NCBI RefSeq assembly: GCF_014655295.1
Contig: NZ_BNBI01000009.1
Location: forward strand, 310,001 to 374,000
Reading direction: 5' to 3'
Source: Streptomyces fumanus
Lineage (GTDB): Bacteria > Actinomycetota > Actinomycetes > Streptomycetales > Streptomycetaceae
Length of the DNA stretch: 64,000 bases
The notes beneath the pieces were generated by a model. That model had not been told where the DNA came from. It saw only the letters and a list, made by a program, of their open reading frames with translations, and did not search any database. This document shows positions 27,809 through 37,400 of this stretch, in pieces. Positions within the stretch are counted from its first letter, which is position 1. Each line of letters begins with the position of its first letter. Position numbers and translations under genes: made by a program.

Positions 27809-28177
27809 TCACAGCACCTCCGGCGCGAGGGAGATGATCTTCATGAACTTCTTCTCGCGCAGCTCACGGCCGACCGGGCCGAAGATACGGGTGCCGCGAG
27901 GGTCGCCGTCGTTCTTCAGAATGACGGCGGCGTTCTCGTCGAAGCGGATGTACGAGCCGTCCGGACGGCGGCGCTCCTTGACGGTGCGAACGATGACCGC
28001 CTTGACGACGTCACCCTTCTTCACGTTGCCACCGGGGATCGCGTCCTTGACGGTGGCGACGATGACGTCACCGATACCCGCGTAGCGGCGACCGGAGCCA
28101 CCGAGCACACGGATGCAGAGGATCTCCTTCGCACCCGTGTTGTCGGCGACACGCAGTCGCGACTCCTGCTGGATCAC
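27809..28177 (-). CDS. rplN: 50S ribosomal protein L14
   Basis: Inter-subunit bridge protein, 122 residues (MIQQESRLRVADNTGAKEI). It heads the spc part of the cluster. Two hairpins precede it in the 96-nt gap after rpsQ. Confidence 0.98.
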   Translation of the reverse strand: MIQQESRLRVADNTGAKEILCIRVLGGSGRRYAGIGDVIVATVKDAIPGGNVKKGDVVKAVIVRTVKERRRPDGSYIRFDENAAVILKNDGDPRGTRIFGPVGRELREKKFMKIISLAPEVL

Positions 28178-28205
28178 GTCTATCTCCTGATCGTCTGCCG
28201 GTTCC

Positions 28206-28270
28206 CCGGGGGCCGTTCGAGAACGGCCCCCGGAGCCTGGCGGAACTGACCTGCGGGGTTTGCCCCGCAG
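28206..28270 (-). promoter_or_regulatory. two tandem hairpins between rpsQ and rplN
   Basis: CTGCGGGG/CCCCGCAG (28251-28270) and CCGGGGGCCGTT/AACGGCCCCCGG (28206-28233) are both perfect stems with 4-nt loops. They mark the junction of the S10 and spc clusters. The spacing leaves little room for a promoter, so partial termination or processing is likely. Confidence 0.6.
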
Positions 28271-28273
28271 GAA

Positions 28274-28561
28274 TTACTTGGCCTTCTCGAGGATCTCGAC
28301 GACGCGCCAGCGCTTGGTCGCGGACAGCGGCCGGGTCTCCATCAGGAGGACGCGGTCGCCGACACCCGCGGCGTTCTGCTCGTCGTGCGCCTTGAGCTTG
28401 TTCGTACGGCGGATGACCTTGCCGTACAGGGCGTGCTTGACGCGGTCCTCGACGGCGACGACGACGGTCTTGTCCATCTTGTCGCTGACGACGTAACCCT
28501 CGCGCGTCTTGCGGAAGCCGCGCGCGTCAGTGTTCTGCTCAGTCACGTTGTTCTCGCTCAT
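28274..28561 (-). CDS. rpsQ: 30S ribosomal protein S17
   Basis: OB-fold primary 16S rRNA binder, 95 residues, with an actinobacterial N-terminal extension before RKTREGYVVSDKMDKTVVVAVEDRVKH. It overlaps rpmC by 4 nt (ATGA). Confidence 0.97.
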   Translation of the reverse strand: MSENNVTEQNTDARGFRKTREGYVVSDKMDKTVVVAVEDRVKHALYGKVIRRTNKLKAHDEQNAAGVGDRVLLMETRPLSATKRWRVVEILEKAK

Positions 28562-28782
28562 GCGTTCTCCACCGTTTCGATGCCCAGCTCGCGCTCGCGC
28601 ATCAGGGTGTAGATCCGCGCGATGTCCTTACGGACGGCCTTCAGCCGGCCGTGGTTCTCGAGCTGACCGGTCGCCGCCTGGAAACGGAGGTTGAACAGCT
28701 CTTCCTTGGCCTCGCGGAGCTTGTTGAGCAGCTCCTCGTTGCCCAGCTCGCGCAGCTCGGACGCCTTGGTACCGGCCGACAT
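28558..28782 (-). CDS. rpmC: 50S ribosomal protein L29
   Basis: Helical exit-tunnel protein, 74 residues from ATG 28782 (MSAGTKASELREL). Its ATG overlaps the rplP stop by 1 nt. The frame is open one codon further (GTG) but the ATG is the conserved start. Confidence 0.96.
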   Translation of the reverse strand: MSAGTKASELRELGNEELLNKLREAKEELFNLRFQAATGQLENHGRLKAVRKDIARIYTLMRERELGIETVENA

Positions 28783-29201
28783 CACGCTTCACCTGCCTCG
28801 CGCTTGACGATCTTGCACTTCATCGGCAGCTTGTGAGCCGCACGGGTCAGGGCCTCGCGCGCGATCTTCTCGTTGGGGTACGACAGCTCGAACATGACGC
28901 GTCCGGGCTTGACGTTGGCCACCCACCACTCCGGCGAACCCTTACCGGAACCCATGCGGGTCTCGGCGGGCTTCTTGGTGAGGGGGCGGTCCGGGTAGAT
29001 GTTGATCCAGACCTTGCCGCCACGCTTGATGTGGCGGGTCATGGCGATACGAGCCGCCTCGATCTGTCGGTTCGTGACGTACGCCGGGGTCAGCGCCTGG
29101 ATACCGTACTCGCCGAACGCGACCTGCGTGCCACCCTTGGCCATACCACTGCGCTTGGGGTGGTGCTGCTTGCGGTGCTTGACCCTACGGGGGATCAGCA
29201 T
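28782..29201 (-). CDS. rplP: 50S ribosomal protein L16
   Basis: A-site and peptidyl-transferase-region protein, 139 residues, MLIPRRVKHRKQHHPKRSG. The segment containing MGSGKGSPEWWVANVKPGRVMFEL is typical. It follows rpsC by 5 nt. Confidence 0.98.
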   Translation of the reverse strand: MLIPRRVKHRKQHHPKRSGMAKGGTQVAFGEYGIQALTPAYVTNRQIEAARIAMTRHIKRGGKVWINIYPDRPLTKKPAETRMGSGKGSPEWWVANVKPGRVMFELSYPNEKIAREALTRAAHKLPMKCKIVKREAGEA

Positions 29202-29206
29202 GTCGG

Positions 29207-30037
29207 TCAGCCCTCCGTTCCGGTGCTCTCAGCCGGAGCGGCAGCGGCGGGCGCCTCGGCCTTGGGGGCCTCGGCGGCCGGAGCCGTCTGCTGCTGCGGC
29301 TTGCGCCCGCGACGCTCGCCACCGCGGCCACCACGGGCCGGGCGGTCGTTGCCACCACGGGCCGGGCGGTTGCCGGCACGGGCGGCGGCGTTCTCGGCGC
29401 GGACCTCGGCGATGTTCTTGACGTCGCCCTTGTAGATCCAGACCTTCACGCCGATGCGGCCGAAGGTCGTCTTGGCCTCGAAGAAGCCGTAGTCCACGTT
29501 CGCGCGGAGCGTGTGCAGGGGCACGCGGCCCTCGCGGTAGAACTCCGAGCGGGACATCTCGGCGCCGCCGAGGCGGCCACCGCACTGGATCTTGATGCCC
29601 TTGGCGCCGGCCTTCATGGCGGACTGCATGCTCTTGCGCATGGCCCGGCGGAAGGAGACGCGGGAGGAGAGCTGCTCGGCGACGGCCTGGGCCACGAGCT
29701 GAGCGTCGGTCTCCGGGTTCTTGACCTCGAGGATGTTGAGCTGGACCTGCTTGCCGGTCAGCTTCTCCAGGTCACCGCGGATGCGGTCGGCCTCGGCGCC
29801 GCGGCGGCCGATGACGATGCCCGGACGCGCCGTGTGGATGTCCACGCGGACACGGTCACGGGTGCGCTCGATCTCGACCTTGGAGATGCCGGCGCGCTCC
29901 ATGCCGGACGTCATCATCCGGCGGATGGCGACGTCTTCCTTGACGTAGTCCTTGTACAGCTTGTCGGCGTACCAACGCGACTTGAAGTCGGTCGTGACAC
30001 CGAGCCGGAACCCGTGCGGGTTTACCTTCTGGCCCAT
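29207..30037 (-). CDS. rpsC: 30S ribosomal protein S3
   Basis: mRNA-entry and helicase protein with a KH domain (VIGRRGAEADRIRGDLEKLTGKQV). The conserved body ends near residue 215. A 60-residue low-complexity tail rich in Arg, Gly, Ala and Pro follows, as in other streptomycetes. Its start overlaps the rplV stop (TAATG). Confidence 0.98.
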   Translation of the reverse strand: MGQKVNPHGFRLGVTTDFKSRWYADKLYKDYVKEDVAIRRMMTSGMERAGISKVEIERTRDRVRVDIHTARPGIVIGRRGAEADRIRGDLEKLTGKQVQLNILEVKNPETDAQLVAQAVAEQLSSRVSFRRAMRKSMQSAMKAGAKGIKIQCGGRLGGAEMSRSEFYREGRVPLHTLRANVDYGFFEAKTTFGRIGVKVWIYKGDVKNIAEVRAENAAARAGNRPARGGNDRPARGGRGGERRGRKPQQQTAPAAEAPKAEAPAAAAPAESTGTEG

Positions 30038-30384
30038 TACCGGGTTCCTTCCTTGCTGCTGACGACCACGGTGATGTGGCTGGTCCGCTTGCGGATCCGG
30101 TAGGCGCGGCCCTGGGCGCGCGGCCGGAACCGCTTCAGGGTCGGGCCCTCGTCGACGTACGCCTCGGAGACGTAGAGGCTGTCGACATCGGTGTGGTCGT
30201 AGTTGTGCGCGGCGTTGGCGATGGCGCTGTCGAGCACCTTGCCGACCGGCACGCTCGCGGCCTGCGGGGCGAAACGCAGGACCGCCTGAGCCTCCGTGGC
30301 GTCCATGCCACGGATGAGGTCCACCACGCGGCGGGCCTTCATGGGCGTGACGCGGATGTACCGCGCCTGGGCCCTGGCTTCCAT
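30037..30384 (-). CDS. rplV: 50S ribosomal protein L22
   Basis: Lines the exit tunnel through a long hairpin loop. The 115 residues from ATG 30384 (MEARAQARYIRVTPMKARRV) have GGAAGGA just upstream; ten extra codons to 30414 are open but not conserved. The C-terminal RPRAQGRAYRIRKRTSHITVVV is the tunnel loop. Confidence 0.97.
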   Translation of the reverse strand: MEARAQARYIRVTPMKARRVVDLIRGMDATEAQAVLRFAPQAASVPVGKVLDSAIANAAHNYDHTDVDSLYVSEAYVDEGPTLKRFRPRAQGRAYRIRKRTSHITVVVSSKEGTR

Positions 30385-30425
30385 GGTCGTCCTTCCAGTG
30401 TCTGTCATGGTCATTCCACCCCGCC

Positions 30426-30707
30426 TTAGCGGCGCTTCGACTTCCGGTCGTCCTTCACGTGACCCCGGAAGGTGCGCGTCGGCGAGAACTCGCCGAGCTT
30501 GTGGCCGACCATCGACTCGGTGACGAACACCGGAATGTGGGTCTTGCCGTTGTGCACCGCGATCGTGTGGCCGAGCATGGCCGGGACGATCATCGAGCGA
30601 CGGGACCAGGTCTTGATGACGTTCTTGGTACCGGCTTCGTTCTGCGCGTCCACCTTCTTGATCAGGTGGTCGTCGACGAAGGGTCCCTTCTTCAAGCTAC
30701 GAGGCAT
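30426..30707 (-). CDS. rpsS: 30S ribosomal protein S19
   Basis: Head protein, 93 residues, MPRSLKKGPFVDDHLIKKV. It includes GHTIAVHNGKTHIPVFVTE and MVGHKLGEFSPTRTFRGH. Confidence 0.98.
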   Translation of the reverse strand: MPRSLKKGPFVDDHLIKKVDAQNEAGTKNVIKTWSRRSMIVPAMLGHTIAVHNGKTHIPVFVTESMVGHKLGEFSPTRTFRGHVKDDRKSKRR

Positions 30708-30719
30708 CTCAACCCGTCC

Positions 30720-31556
30720 TTAGCGCTTCTTGTTCGTCTTGCGGCGGCGGACGATGTACTTGTTCGACGCCTTCTTGGGCGAACGAGTACGGCCTTCCTT
30801 CTTGCCCCACGGGGACACGGGGTGGCGGCCACCGGAGGTCCGGCCCTCACCACCACCGTGCGGGTGGTCCACCGGGTTCATGACCACACCGCGGACGGTC
30901 GGGCGGACGCCCAGCCACCGCTTGCGGCCGGCCTTGCCCCAGTTGATGTTGCTCTGCTCGGCGTTTCCGACCTCGCCGACGGTGGCGCGGCAGCGCACGT
31001 CGACCAGGCGGATCTCACCGGAGGGCATGCGCAGGTGGGCGTAGACGCCCTCCTTCGCCAGCAACTGCACGGAGGCACCGGCGGAGCGGGCGAACTTGGC
31101 GCCGCCACCGGGGCGCAGCTCGATCGCGTGGATCGTGGTACCCACCGGGATGTTGCGCAGGGCCAGGTTGTTGCCCGGCTTGATGTCGGCCCCGGGGCCG
31201 TTCTCCACGGTGTCGCCCTGGTGCAGGTTGCGCGGGGCGAGGATGTAGCGCTTCTCGCCGTCGGCGTAGTGCAGCAGCGCGATGCGCGCGGTGCGGTTGG
31301 GGTCGTACTCGATGTGCGCGACCTTCGCCGGCACGCCGTCCTTGTCGTGACGACGGAAGTCGATCACGCGGTAGGCGCGCTTGTGTCCGCCACCCTGGTG
31401 GCGAACGGTCACACGACCGGCGTTGTTACGGCCGCCCTTGCTGTGCAGCGGGCGAACCAGCGACTTCTCCGGCGTGGACCGCGTGACCTCGACGAAGTCG
31501 GCGACGCTGGCGCCACGACGGCCAGGAGTCGTCGGCTTGTACTTGCGGATTCCCAT
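30720..31556 (-). CDS. rplB: 50S ribosomal protein L2
   Basis: Peptidyl-transferase-associated protein, 278 residues, MGIRKYKPTTPGRRGASVADF. The catalytically important His lies in the GVVMNPVDHPHGGGEGR motif. Confidence 0.98.
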   Translation of the reverse strand: MGIRKYKPTTPGRRGASVADFVEVTRSTPEKSLVRPLHSKGGRNNAGRVTVRHQGGGHKRAYRVIDFRRHDKDGVPAKVAHIEYDPNRTARIALLHYADGEKRYILAPRNLHQGDTVENGPGADIKPGNNLALRNIPVGTTIHAIELRPGGGAKFARSAGASVQLLAKEGVYAHLRMPSGEIRLVDVRCRATVGEVGNAEQSNINWGKAGRKRWLGVRPTVRGVVMNPVDHPHGGGEGRTSGGRHPVSPWGKKEGRTRSPKKASNKYIVRRRKTNKKR

Positions 31557-31607
31557 TGTCTCTCAGTCCTCGGAAGTGATTTCCGAAATCTGGACGATCC
31601 CGACCGC

Positions 31608-32027
31608 TTACGCGGTCGGACCGCCGAAGATGTCGATACGGTCGCCCTCGGCAAGGGTCACGATCGCGCGCTTGGTGGCCGCGCGCTGGCCGAAGCCGGT
31701 GCGGGTGCGCTTGCGCTTGCCCTGGCGGTTGATCGTGTTGACCCCGGTGACCTTGACCGAGAAGACCGACTGCACGGCCTCCTTGATCTGGGTCTTGTTG
31801 GCCCGCGGGTCGACGATGAACGTGTACTTGTTCTCGTCGATGAGCGCGTAGCTCTTCTCGGACACGACCGGCTTCAGCAGCACGTCACGGGGGTCCGTGT
31901 ACGCCTTGCTGGCCGGGGTGACGACGGTGTTCTTGCCCTCGGTGGCGTGGCGGCGGGCCTTCTTCAGGCGCGCTTCCTTGGCCTTCTTGGCAGCCTTCGA
32001 GGCGATAGCGGGGTGACGGATGGCCAT
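31608..32027 (-). CDS. rplW: 50S ribosomal protein L23
   Basis: Exit-site docking protein for trigger factor and SRP. ATG 32027 (MAIRHPAIASKAAKKAKEA) gives 139 residues with an actinobacterial basic N-terminal extension before DVLLKPVVSEKSYALIDENKYTF. Its ATG overlaps the rplD stop by 1 nt. Confidence 0.97.
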   Translation of the reverse strand: MAIRHPAIASKAAKKAKEARLKKARRHATEGKNTVVTPASKAYTDPRDVLLKPVVSEKSYALIDENKYTFIVDPRANKTQIKEAVQSVFSVKVTGVNTINRQGKRKRTRTGFGQRAATKRAIVTLAEGDRIDIFGGPTA

Positions 32028-32683
32028 CAGACCTCGCTCCCTTCGGTGTCGGTGGCCTTCGGGCCGGACACGAAGGACTCGAACGCGGCCTGGGTGAAGA
32101 CCACGTCGTCCGAGACGAGAACGTCGTACGTGTTGAGCTGGCCCGGCTCCAGGATGTGGACCTGGGGCAGGTTGCGGGCGGACAGCCACGCGGCCTCGTC
32201 GGAGCGGTCGACGACCAGGAGCAGGTTCTTGCGCTCGCTGATCTTGCCGAACAGGCTCTTGGCGGCCTTGGTGGAGGGGGTCTCGCCCTCGACCACGCCG
32301 GAGACGACGTGGATGCGGTTGTGACGCGCCCGGTCGGTGAGGGCGTGCCGCAGGGCGGCGGCCTTCATCTTCTTCGGGGTCCGCTGCGAGTAGTCGCGCG
32401 GCACGGGACCGTGCACGACGCCACCACCGGCGAACTGCGGCGCGCGGGTCGAGCCCTGGCGGGCGCGACCGGTGCCCTTCTGGCGGTACGGCTTCTTGCC
32501 ACCGCCGCGGACCTCGCCACGCGTCTTGGTCTTGTGGGTGCCCTGGCGGGCAGCGGCGAGCTGGGCGACGACGACCTGGTGGATCAGCGGGATGCTGACC
32601 TTCTCAACGCCGAAGATCTCCGCGGGGAGCTCGACGGTACCGGCCTTGTCGCCAGCCGGCGAAAGGATGTCAACAGTGCTCAT
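32027..32683 (-). CDS. rplD: 50S ribosomal protein L4
   Basis: Tunnel-wall protein, 218 residues, with the extended loop KTKTRGEVRGGGKKPYRQKGTGRARQGS. In Escherichia coli L4 also autoregulates its operon; no equivalent structure was identified here. Confidence 0.98.
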   Translation of the reverse strand: MSTVDILSPAGDKAGTVELPAEIFGVEKVSIPLIHQVVVAQLAAARQGTHKTKTRGEVRGGGKKPYRQKGTGRARQGSTRAPQFAGGGVVHGPVPRDYSQRTPKKMKAAALRHALTDRARHNRIHVVSGVVEGETPSTKAAKSLFGKISERKNLLLVVDRSDEAAWLSARNLPQVHILEPGQLNTYDVLVSDDVVFTQAAFESFVSGPKATDTEGSEV

Positions 32684-32691
32684 CGGTTACC

Positions 32692-33336
32692 TCAGGCCCC
32701 CTTGGCCGCGGTGCGGACCAGGACGAGGCCGCCGTTCGGACCGGGAACCGCGCCCTTGATGAGCAGCAGACCCTTCTCCGCGTCAACGGCGTGGACGGTC
32801 AGGTTCTGGGTGGTGACCCGCTCGTTGCCCATGCGACCCGCCATGCGGAGGCCCTTGAACACGCGGCCCGGGGTGGCGCAGCCACCGATGGAGCCCGGCG
32901 AGCGGTGCTTGCGCTGGGTGCCGTGTCCGGCGCCGAGGCCACCGAAGTTGTGGCGCTTCATGACACCGGCGAAGCCCTTGCCCTTGCTCTTGCCGGTCAC
33001 GTCGACCTTCACGCCGGCCTCGAACACCTCGGCGGTGACTTCCTGGCCCAGCGTGTACTCGGAGGCGTCCGACGTGCGGATCTCGACGAGGTGACGACGG
33101 GGGGTGACGTCGGCCTTGGCGAAGTGGCCCTTGAGGGGCTTGTTCACCTTGCGCGGGTCGATCTCGCCGAAGGCGATCTGGACGGACTCGTAGCCGTCGA
33201 CGTCGTTCGTGCGGACCTGGGTGACGACATTGGGCCCGGCCTTGACGACGGTGACGGGAACAACGCGGTTGTTCTCGTCCCACACCTGCGTCATGCCGAG
33301 CTTCTCGCCCAGGATGCCCTTGATCTGCTTAGCCAT
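32692..33336 (-). CDS. rplC: 50S ribosomal protein L3
   Basis: Assembly-initiator protein, 214 residues. It begins MAKQIKGILGEKLGMTQVWDE and has the conserved FAGVMKRHNFGGLGAGHGTQRKHRSPGSIG segment. Confidence 0.98.
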   Translation of the reverse strand: MAKQIKGILGEKLGMTQVWDENNRVVPVTVVKAGPNVVTQVRTNDVDGYESVQIAFGEIDPRKVNKPLKGHFAKADVTPRRHLVEIRTSDASEYTLGQEVTAEVFEAGVKVDVTGKSKGKGFAGVMKRHNFGGLGAGHGTQRKHRSPGSIGGCATPGRVFKGLRMAGRMGNERVTTQNLTVHAVDAEKGLLLIKGAVPGPNGGLVLVRTAAKGA

Positions 33337-33353
33337 CGTTCAGATCACCGGCC

Positions 33354-33662
33354 TCAGAGCTTGATCTCGATGTCGACACCGGCCGGGAGGTCGAGTCGCA
33401 TCAGAGAGTCAACGGTCTTGGGGGTCGGGTCGAGGATGTCGATCAGGCGCTTGTGCGTGCGCATCTCGAAGTGCTCGCGCGAGTCCTTGTACTTGTGCGG
33501 CGACTTGATGACGCAGTACACGTTCTTCTCAGTGGGCAGCGGCACCGGGCCCGCGACCGACGCACCAGTACGGGTCACCGTCTCGACGATCTTCTTCGCC
33601 GAAGAGTCGATGACCTCGTGGTCGTAGGCCTTGAGCCGGATGCGGATCTTCTGTCCCGCCAT
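33354..33662 (-). CDS. rpsJ: 30S ribosomal protein S10
   Basis: Head protein and transcription-antitermination factor (NusE). ATG 33662 gives 102 residues, MAGQKIRIRLKAYDHEVIDSSA. The frame is open 24 codons upstream but those residues are not S10-like. It heads the S10 cluster, behind a leader of about 360 nt. Confidence 0.98.
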   Translation of the reverse strand: MAGQKIRIRLKAYDHEVIDSSAKKIVETVTRTGASVAGPVPLPTEKNVYCVIKSPHKYKDSREHFEMRTHKRLIDILDPTPKTVDSLMRLDLPAGVDIEIKL

Positions 33663-33725
33663 GGCTACTTCGTAGTCCTGTCTCTTCTCACGCTCTGGAA
33701 CCCGGAGTTTCCTGCCGTTCGCCTT

Positions 33726-33750
33726 CCGACCCACGCGGTCGGGCGTGTCG
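33726..33750 (-). promoter_or_regulatory. rpsJ leader hairpin shared with rpsL leader
   Basis: In RNA sense CCGACC-GCGTG-GGTCGG forms a perfect 6-bp stem with a 5-nt loop, 64 nt before rpsJ. The same 17 nt, plus most of the upstream CGACAC-CCC, recurs in the rpsL leader (49626-49650). The shared sequence is directly seen; a regulatory role is inferred. Confidence 0.65.
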
Positions 33751-34032
33751 CGCTCCCGCTGACACAGATGTCCCTTGTTCGAACATCCCTGCGATGGGGA
33801 GTGCGGGCCCTTCCGGAACCGCGGACCAGGGGCGAAAGCCCACCGGGCGCCTGGCCGGTACCCCGCTCACGCTTCCCGGAAGATTCCCGTACGTCCGCCC
33901 CTGATGAGGAGCGACGAGTACTGTGGGACTCGCTTCCGGTCCCCCCGGCGGGAGGCGCGCAGCATCGGCACTCGACCGAGCAACCCCGCTAGTCTGCCAT
34001 ACGGGGCATGGCGGACGCCAATCGGGCGCTAG

Positions 34033-34060
34033 AGATTACCCCGGGGGTGACGTAGGTCAA
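34033..34060 (-). promoter_or_regulatory. S10-cluster (rpsJ) promoter
   Basis: Minus-strand TTGACC (34055-34060) and TAATCT (34033-34038), spaced 16 nt, match the principal sigma consensus. The 449-nt gap 33663-34111 therefore holds this promoter, a leader of about 360 nt and the shared hairpin; no gene is seen in it. Confidence 0.65.
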
Positions 34061-34111
34061 ACCATGGGCCGGCCGGCGCCGGTCGCACCCGTCAGCGGGG
34101 GGGCGCGGCGA

Positions 34112-34435
34112 TCAGTCCGCCAGGGTCCAGACGTGCGAGTCCTGCGGCGGAGCCGGTCGAATCTCCCATTCCGAGAGATCCTCCACCGAATCGCCATGCG
34201 GAAGCCTTCCGTCCTTGGGCAGGAAGTACAGCCCATAGGCCCAGTACTCCGGCTCTTCATGACACATGATGTCCGGGTAGGGATCGATATCGGCCCCCTC
34301 ATACGCCGCATTGATACGCGCCACAGCTTCGGCCCGGGAAATCCCGAACCGGGTGACCAACTCGTCCGCGATCTCCCTGAAGAACCGCAGCATTCCTTCG
34401 TCAAGCACCGTCAGGAATTCCTCTGTAGTTTTCAC
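34112..34435 (-). CDS. presumed immunity protein for the RHS toxin
   Basis: Acidic 107-residue cytosolic protein. An N-terminal helical region (EEFLTVLDEGMLRFFREIADELVTRFGISRAEAVARINAAY) is followed by a loop with PDIMCHEEPEYWAYGLYF. Its ATG overlaps the last 4 nt (ATGA) of the toxin gene, the position and coupling expected of the cognate antitoxin in polymorphic toxin loci. I do not recognise the immunity family by name. The assignment rests on position, size and charge. Confidence 0.6.
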   Translation of the reverse strand: MKTTEEFLTVLDEGMLRFFREIADELVTRFGISRAEAVARINAAYEGADIDPYPDIMCHEEPEYWAYGLYFLPKDGRLPHGDSVEDLSEWEIRPAPPQDSHVWTLAD

Positions 34436-37400
34436 GGACCCAGCCTCCGTAGCAAAGAATCATCGAACAGTTGGGCGGCGCGTTCCGAGTAGAGCCCCAT
34501 CTGATGCCCCTTGAACTCCCCCTCGGCGCCCTTCACGAAGGGTCCCGGGTTCATCACCATGGGCCCCTCGACCATCTCATAGCCGTGCATGTCCGCGCCG
34601 GTCCGGTCGCGGCGATGACGTCTGATGAAAGCAGCCAGCTCGTCACTCGGCCCGTCGAAGATCTTACTGTTGAGCTTGTCCAACTCGCTCTTCGGCACCC
34701 GGAAGTGCAGCACTGCGGGAATGTCGTTGTTTCTGCCCGCCAATCGGTGCGCCCACCTCAGAGCCTGCCTCGGGCTGTTCGTCACATAGAAACCCCCGAA
34801 TCCGAAATCCATCGGCCTCGGCGAAATGACAGGGTTAATCCCGTTGGCGATGATGTTGTCCGCCGCGCTTCCATAGGTGCCGTGGTACAGATCCACCGTG
34901 CACGGCGCCTTCAGCCCCAGTGGGTCTTTCCACTGCAGTGGGTTTTTTACGTACGCGTGGTGATTCGGGGACGGTGTGCGGCCCAGCGGGTCGGGGCTCA
35001 GGTAGCGGGCCGTGGCGGGCTCGTAGTAGCGGTGGTGGTTGTAGTGGAGCCCGGTCTCCGCGTCGTAGTACTGGCCCGGGAACCGTAGCGGGCAGTCGAC
35101 GGGGCGGTCGCGGGCCGCCTCCAGGGGGACGCCCCACAGGGTCGATGGCTGGGTCCAGACGGTGGTGCCGTCGGTGTCGAGCAGTTCGGTCGGTGTGCCC
35201 AGGAGGTCGGTGACGATGGCGTAGAAGCGTTCGTCGATCTCGTCCTGGGGGGTGTCCGGTCCGACGGGGCCGGTCGCGCGGACGCGCTGGCTGACGGGGG
35301 TCGGGCCGTCCGTCCAGTCCCAGGACGTGCTGACTGTGCCGTCCGTCTGCTCGGCGAGGTCGTCCTGGTCCCAGAAGTAGCGCGTCTGCTCGACGACGGT
35401 CGTGCCGTCGTCCGCCAGCAGTCGCTTCGCCACCCGCCGGCCGACCGGGTCGTAGACATAGCGCCAGTGGCGGCCGTCCGGGGTCAGGACGTCCGTGAGC
35501 TGGTCCTCCGCGTTCCAGGTGTAGCGCCACTCGCGTCTGCCGCCGGACAGCAGCCTGGTGATCCGCCGGACCACCCGTCCCTGGGCGTCGTGGTGGTAGC
35601 GCGTACGGCCGGCCCGCTCGATGAGGGTCCCCGAGTAGCTGCGCTCGCCGGGACCGGGGTCGTTCTCTCGTACGGGGGCCGAGGTCTCGAAGGCGACGAG
35701 GTTGCCGAGGATGTCGTACCGGTAGTCCTCGTCCCAGCCCGCCCCGCCTCGCGCGGCGGTCACCCGGCCGGCCCGGTCGAGGGCGAAGGTGCGCTCCCCG
35801 TGCCGGGAGTCCGTCACGGCCGTCAGGGCGCCGTCGGCCCGGTGCTGGAAGAGCTGCCGCCTGGTCTCCCCGGCCCGCGTGACGACGGTCTGCGTCGTGC
35901 GCAGCCGCTCCGCGTCCCACTCATGGGTCAGCCGCGCCGCAGCGCCGAGCGCCCGCTCGATCTCGCGGCCCGCCACGTCGTACTGGAAGTCGACCCGGTG
36001 CTCGCCGGCCCATTGCGCCATCGCGCGCCGGTCGAGTTCGTACGTCCAGCGGGTGACCGCGCCGCTGGGGGTCCGGCGGGCAGTGCGGCGTCCGGTGGGG
36101 TCGTACTCGGACCTGACCTCGTGCCCGTTCCACGCCTCCGCGAGCAGCCGGCCGGCCGGATCGTACTCGCGGGTGAGTTCGACGTCCGCGTTGCGGGCCC
36201 GGACGAGCCTGCCGAGCGGGTCGTACGCGTAGGCGGTGGTGCCGCCGGCCTTCATGGCGACGACGTTGCCGAGCACGTCGTGGCGGAGCCTGGTGGTCTG
36301 TCCGGCCCCGTTGGTGCGTTCGACCAACTGGCCCGCGGCGTCGTAGCGGTAGGTCAGCGTGCGGCCGTTGAAGTCCGTCTCGGAGACGAGCCGGCCGATG
36401 CCGTCGTACTCGTAGCTCCAGCGCTGCCCCGCGGCGTTGGTGACGCTTCTGAGCCGCAGTTCGGTGTCGTAGGCGAAGCGCTCCAGCGTCCCGTCCTCGT
36501 CCTCGCGCAGGGTGCAGAGGTCGAAGTGGGTGTTCTCGTATCTGGTGCGGCGGCCGTTCGAGGAGCGGTACTCCAAGGGGTTGCCCTCGGCGTCGTACGA
36601 CCACTGCTCGACGGTCCCGTCGGGCAGGTGGCGCCACGCGATGCGGCCCTCCAGGGTCCAGCCGACGCGTGTGACCTGCCCGAAGGTGTCGGTGAGCGCG
36701 GTGATCCGGCCGAACGCGTCCCGCACGAAGGCGCTGGTCGCTCCCAGCGCGTCGGTGGTGCCGACGACGAGACCGGCCGCGTCGTTGACGAGGGTCTGCC
36801 GGCGGGTGCCCAGCGGATCGGTGACGCCGGTGACCGCGCCGCGTTCGTCGAAGGTGACGGACGTGGTCGCGCCCAGCGGGTCGACGACCGCGATCCGGTT
36901 GCCCCGGTCGTCGTAGACCGACTCCCAGGTGCTGCCGTCCGGCTGCGTCACCCTGGTGACCTGGCCGTGCTCGTCGTACTCCCGGCGGATGACGCCGCCG
37001 TCGGGGCGCGTGATCCCGGTGACGTTGCCGTGCCGGTCGTGGTGGTAGCGGGTGGTGCGGCCGAGTTGGTCCGTGAGCTCCACCAGTTGCCCGTCCGCGT
37101 CCCACCTCCGGGTGACCGTGTGTCCCAGCGGGTCCGTCTCCCGGACCGGCAGGAGGTCCTCGGTGAAGGTGTAGGCGATCGAGTGGCCGAGGGAGTCCGT
37201 GGCCACGGTGGTGCGGGTCTCGTCGTCGTAGGCGTAGGAGTAGGCCAGTACGCCGCTGTCTCCGCCGGTACGGACGCAGCGGCCGGTGTCGTCGTACGTG
37301 TAGCGGTACCAGTCACCGGTCCTGCTCCGCCAGCCGGTGATCCGCTGCGCCGCGTCGTAGCGGTAGCGCTGGGGCACGGCGGAGGAGTCGACGGCACCGG

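Noticed and set aside
33776..33785. TGTTCGAACA palindrome in the rpsJ leader as a LexA box
   Set aside because: The arms abut without the 4-nt centre of the SOS consensus, and a ribosomal operon is not an expected target. It is more likely a chance palindrome.
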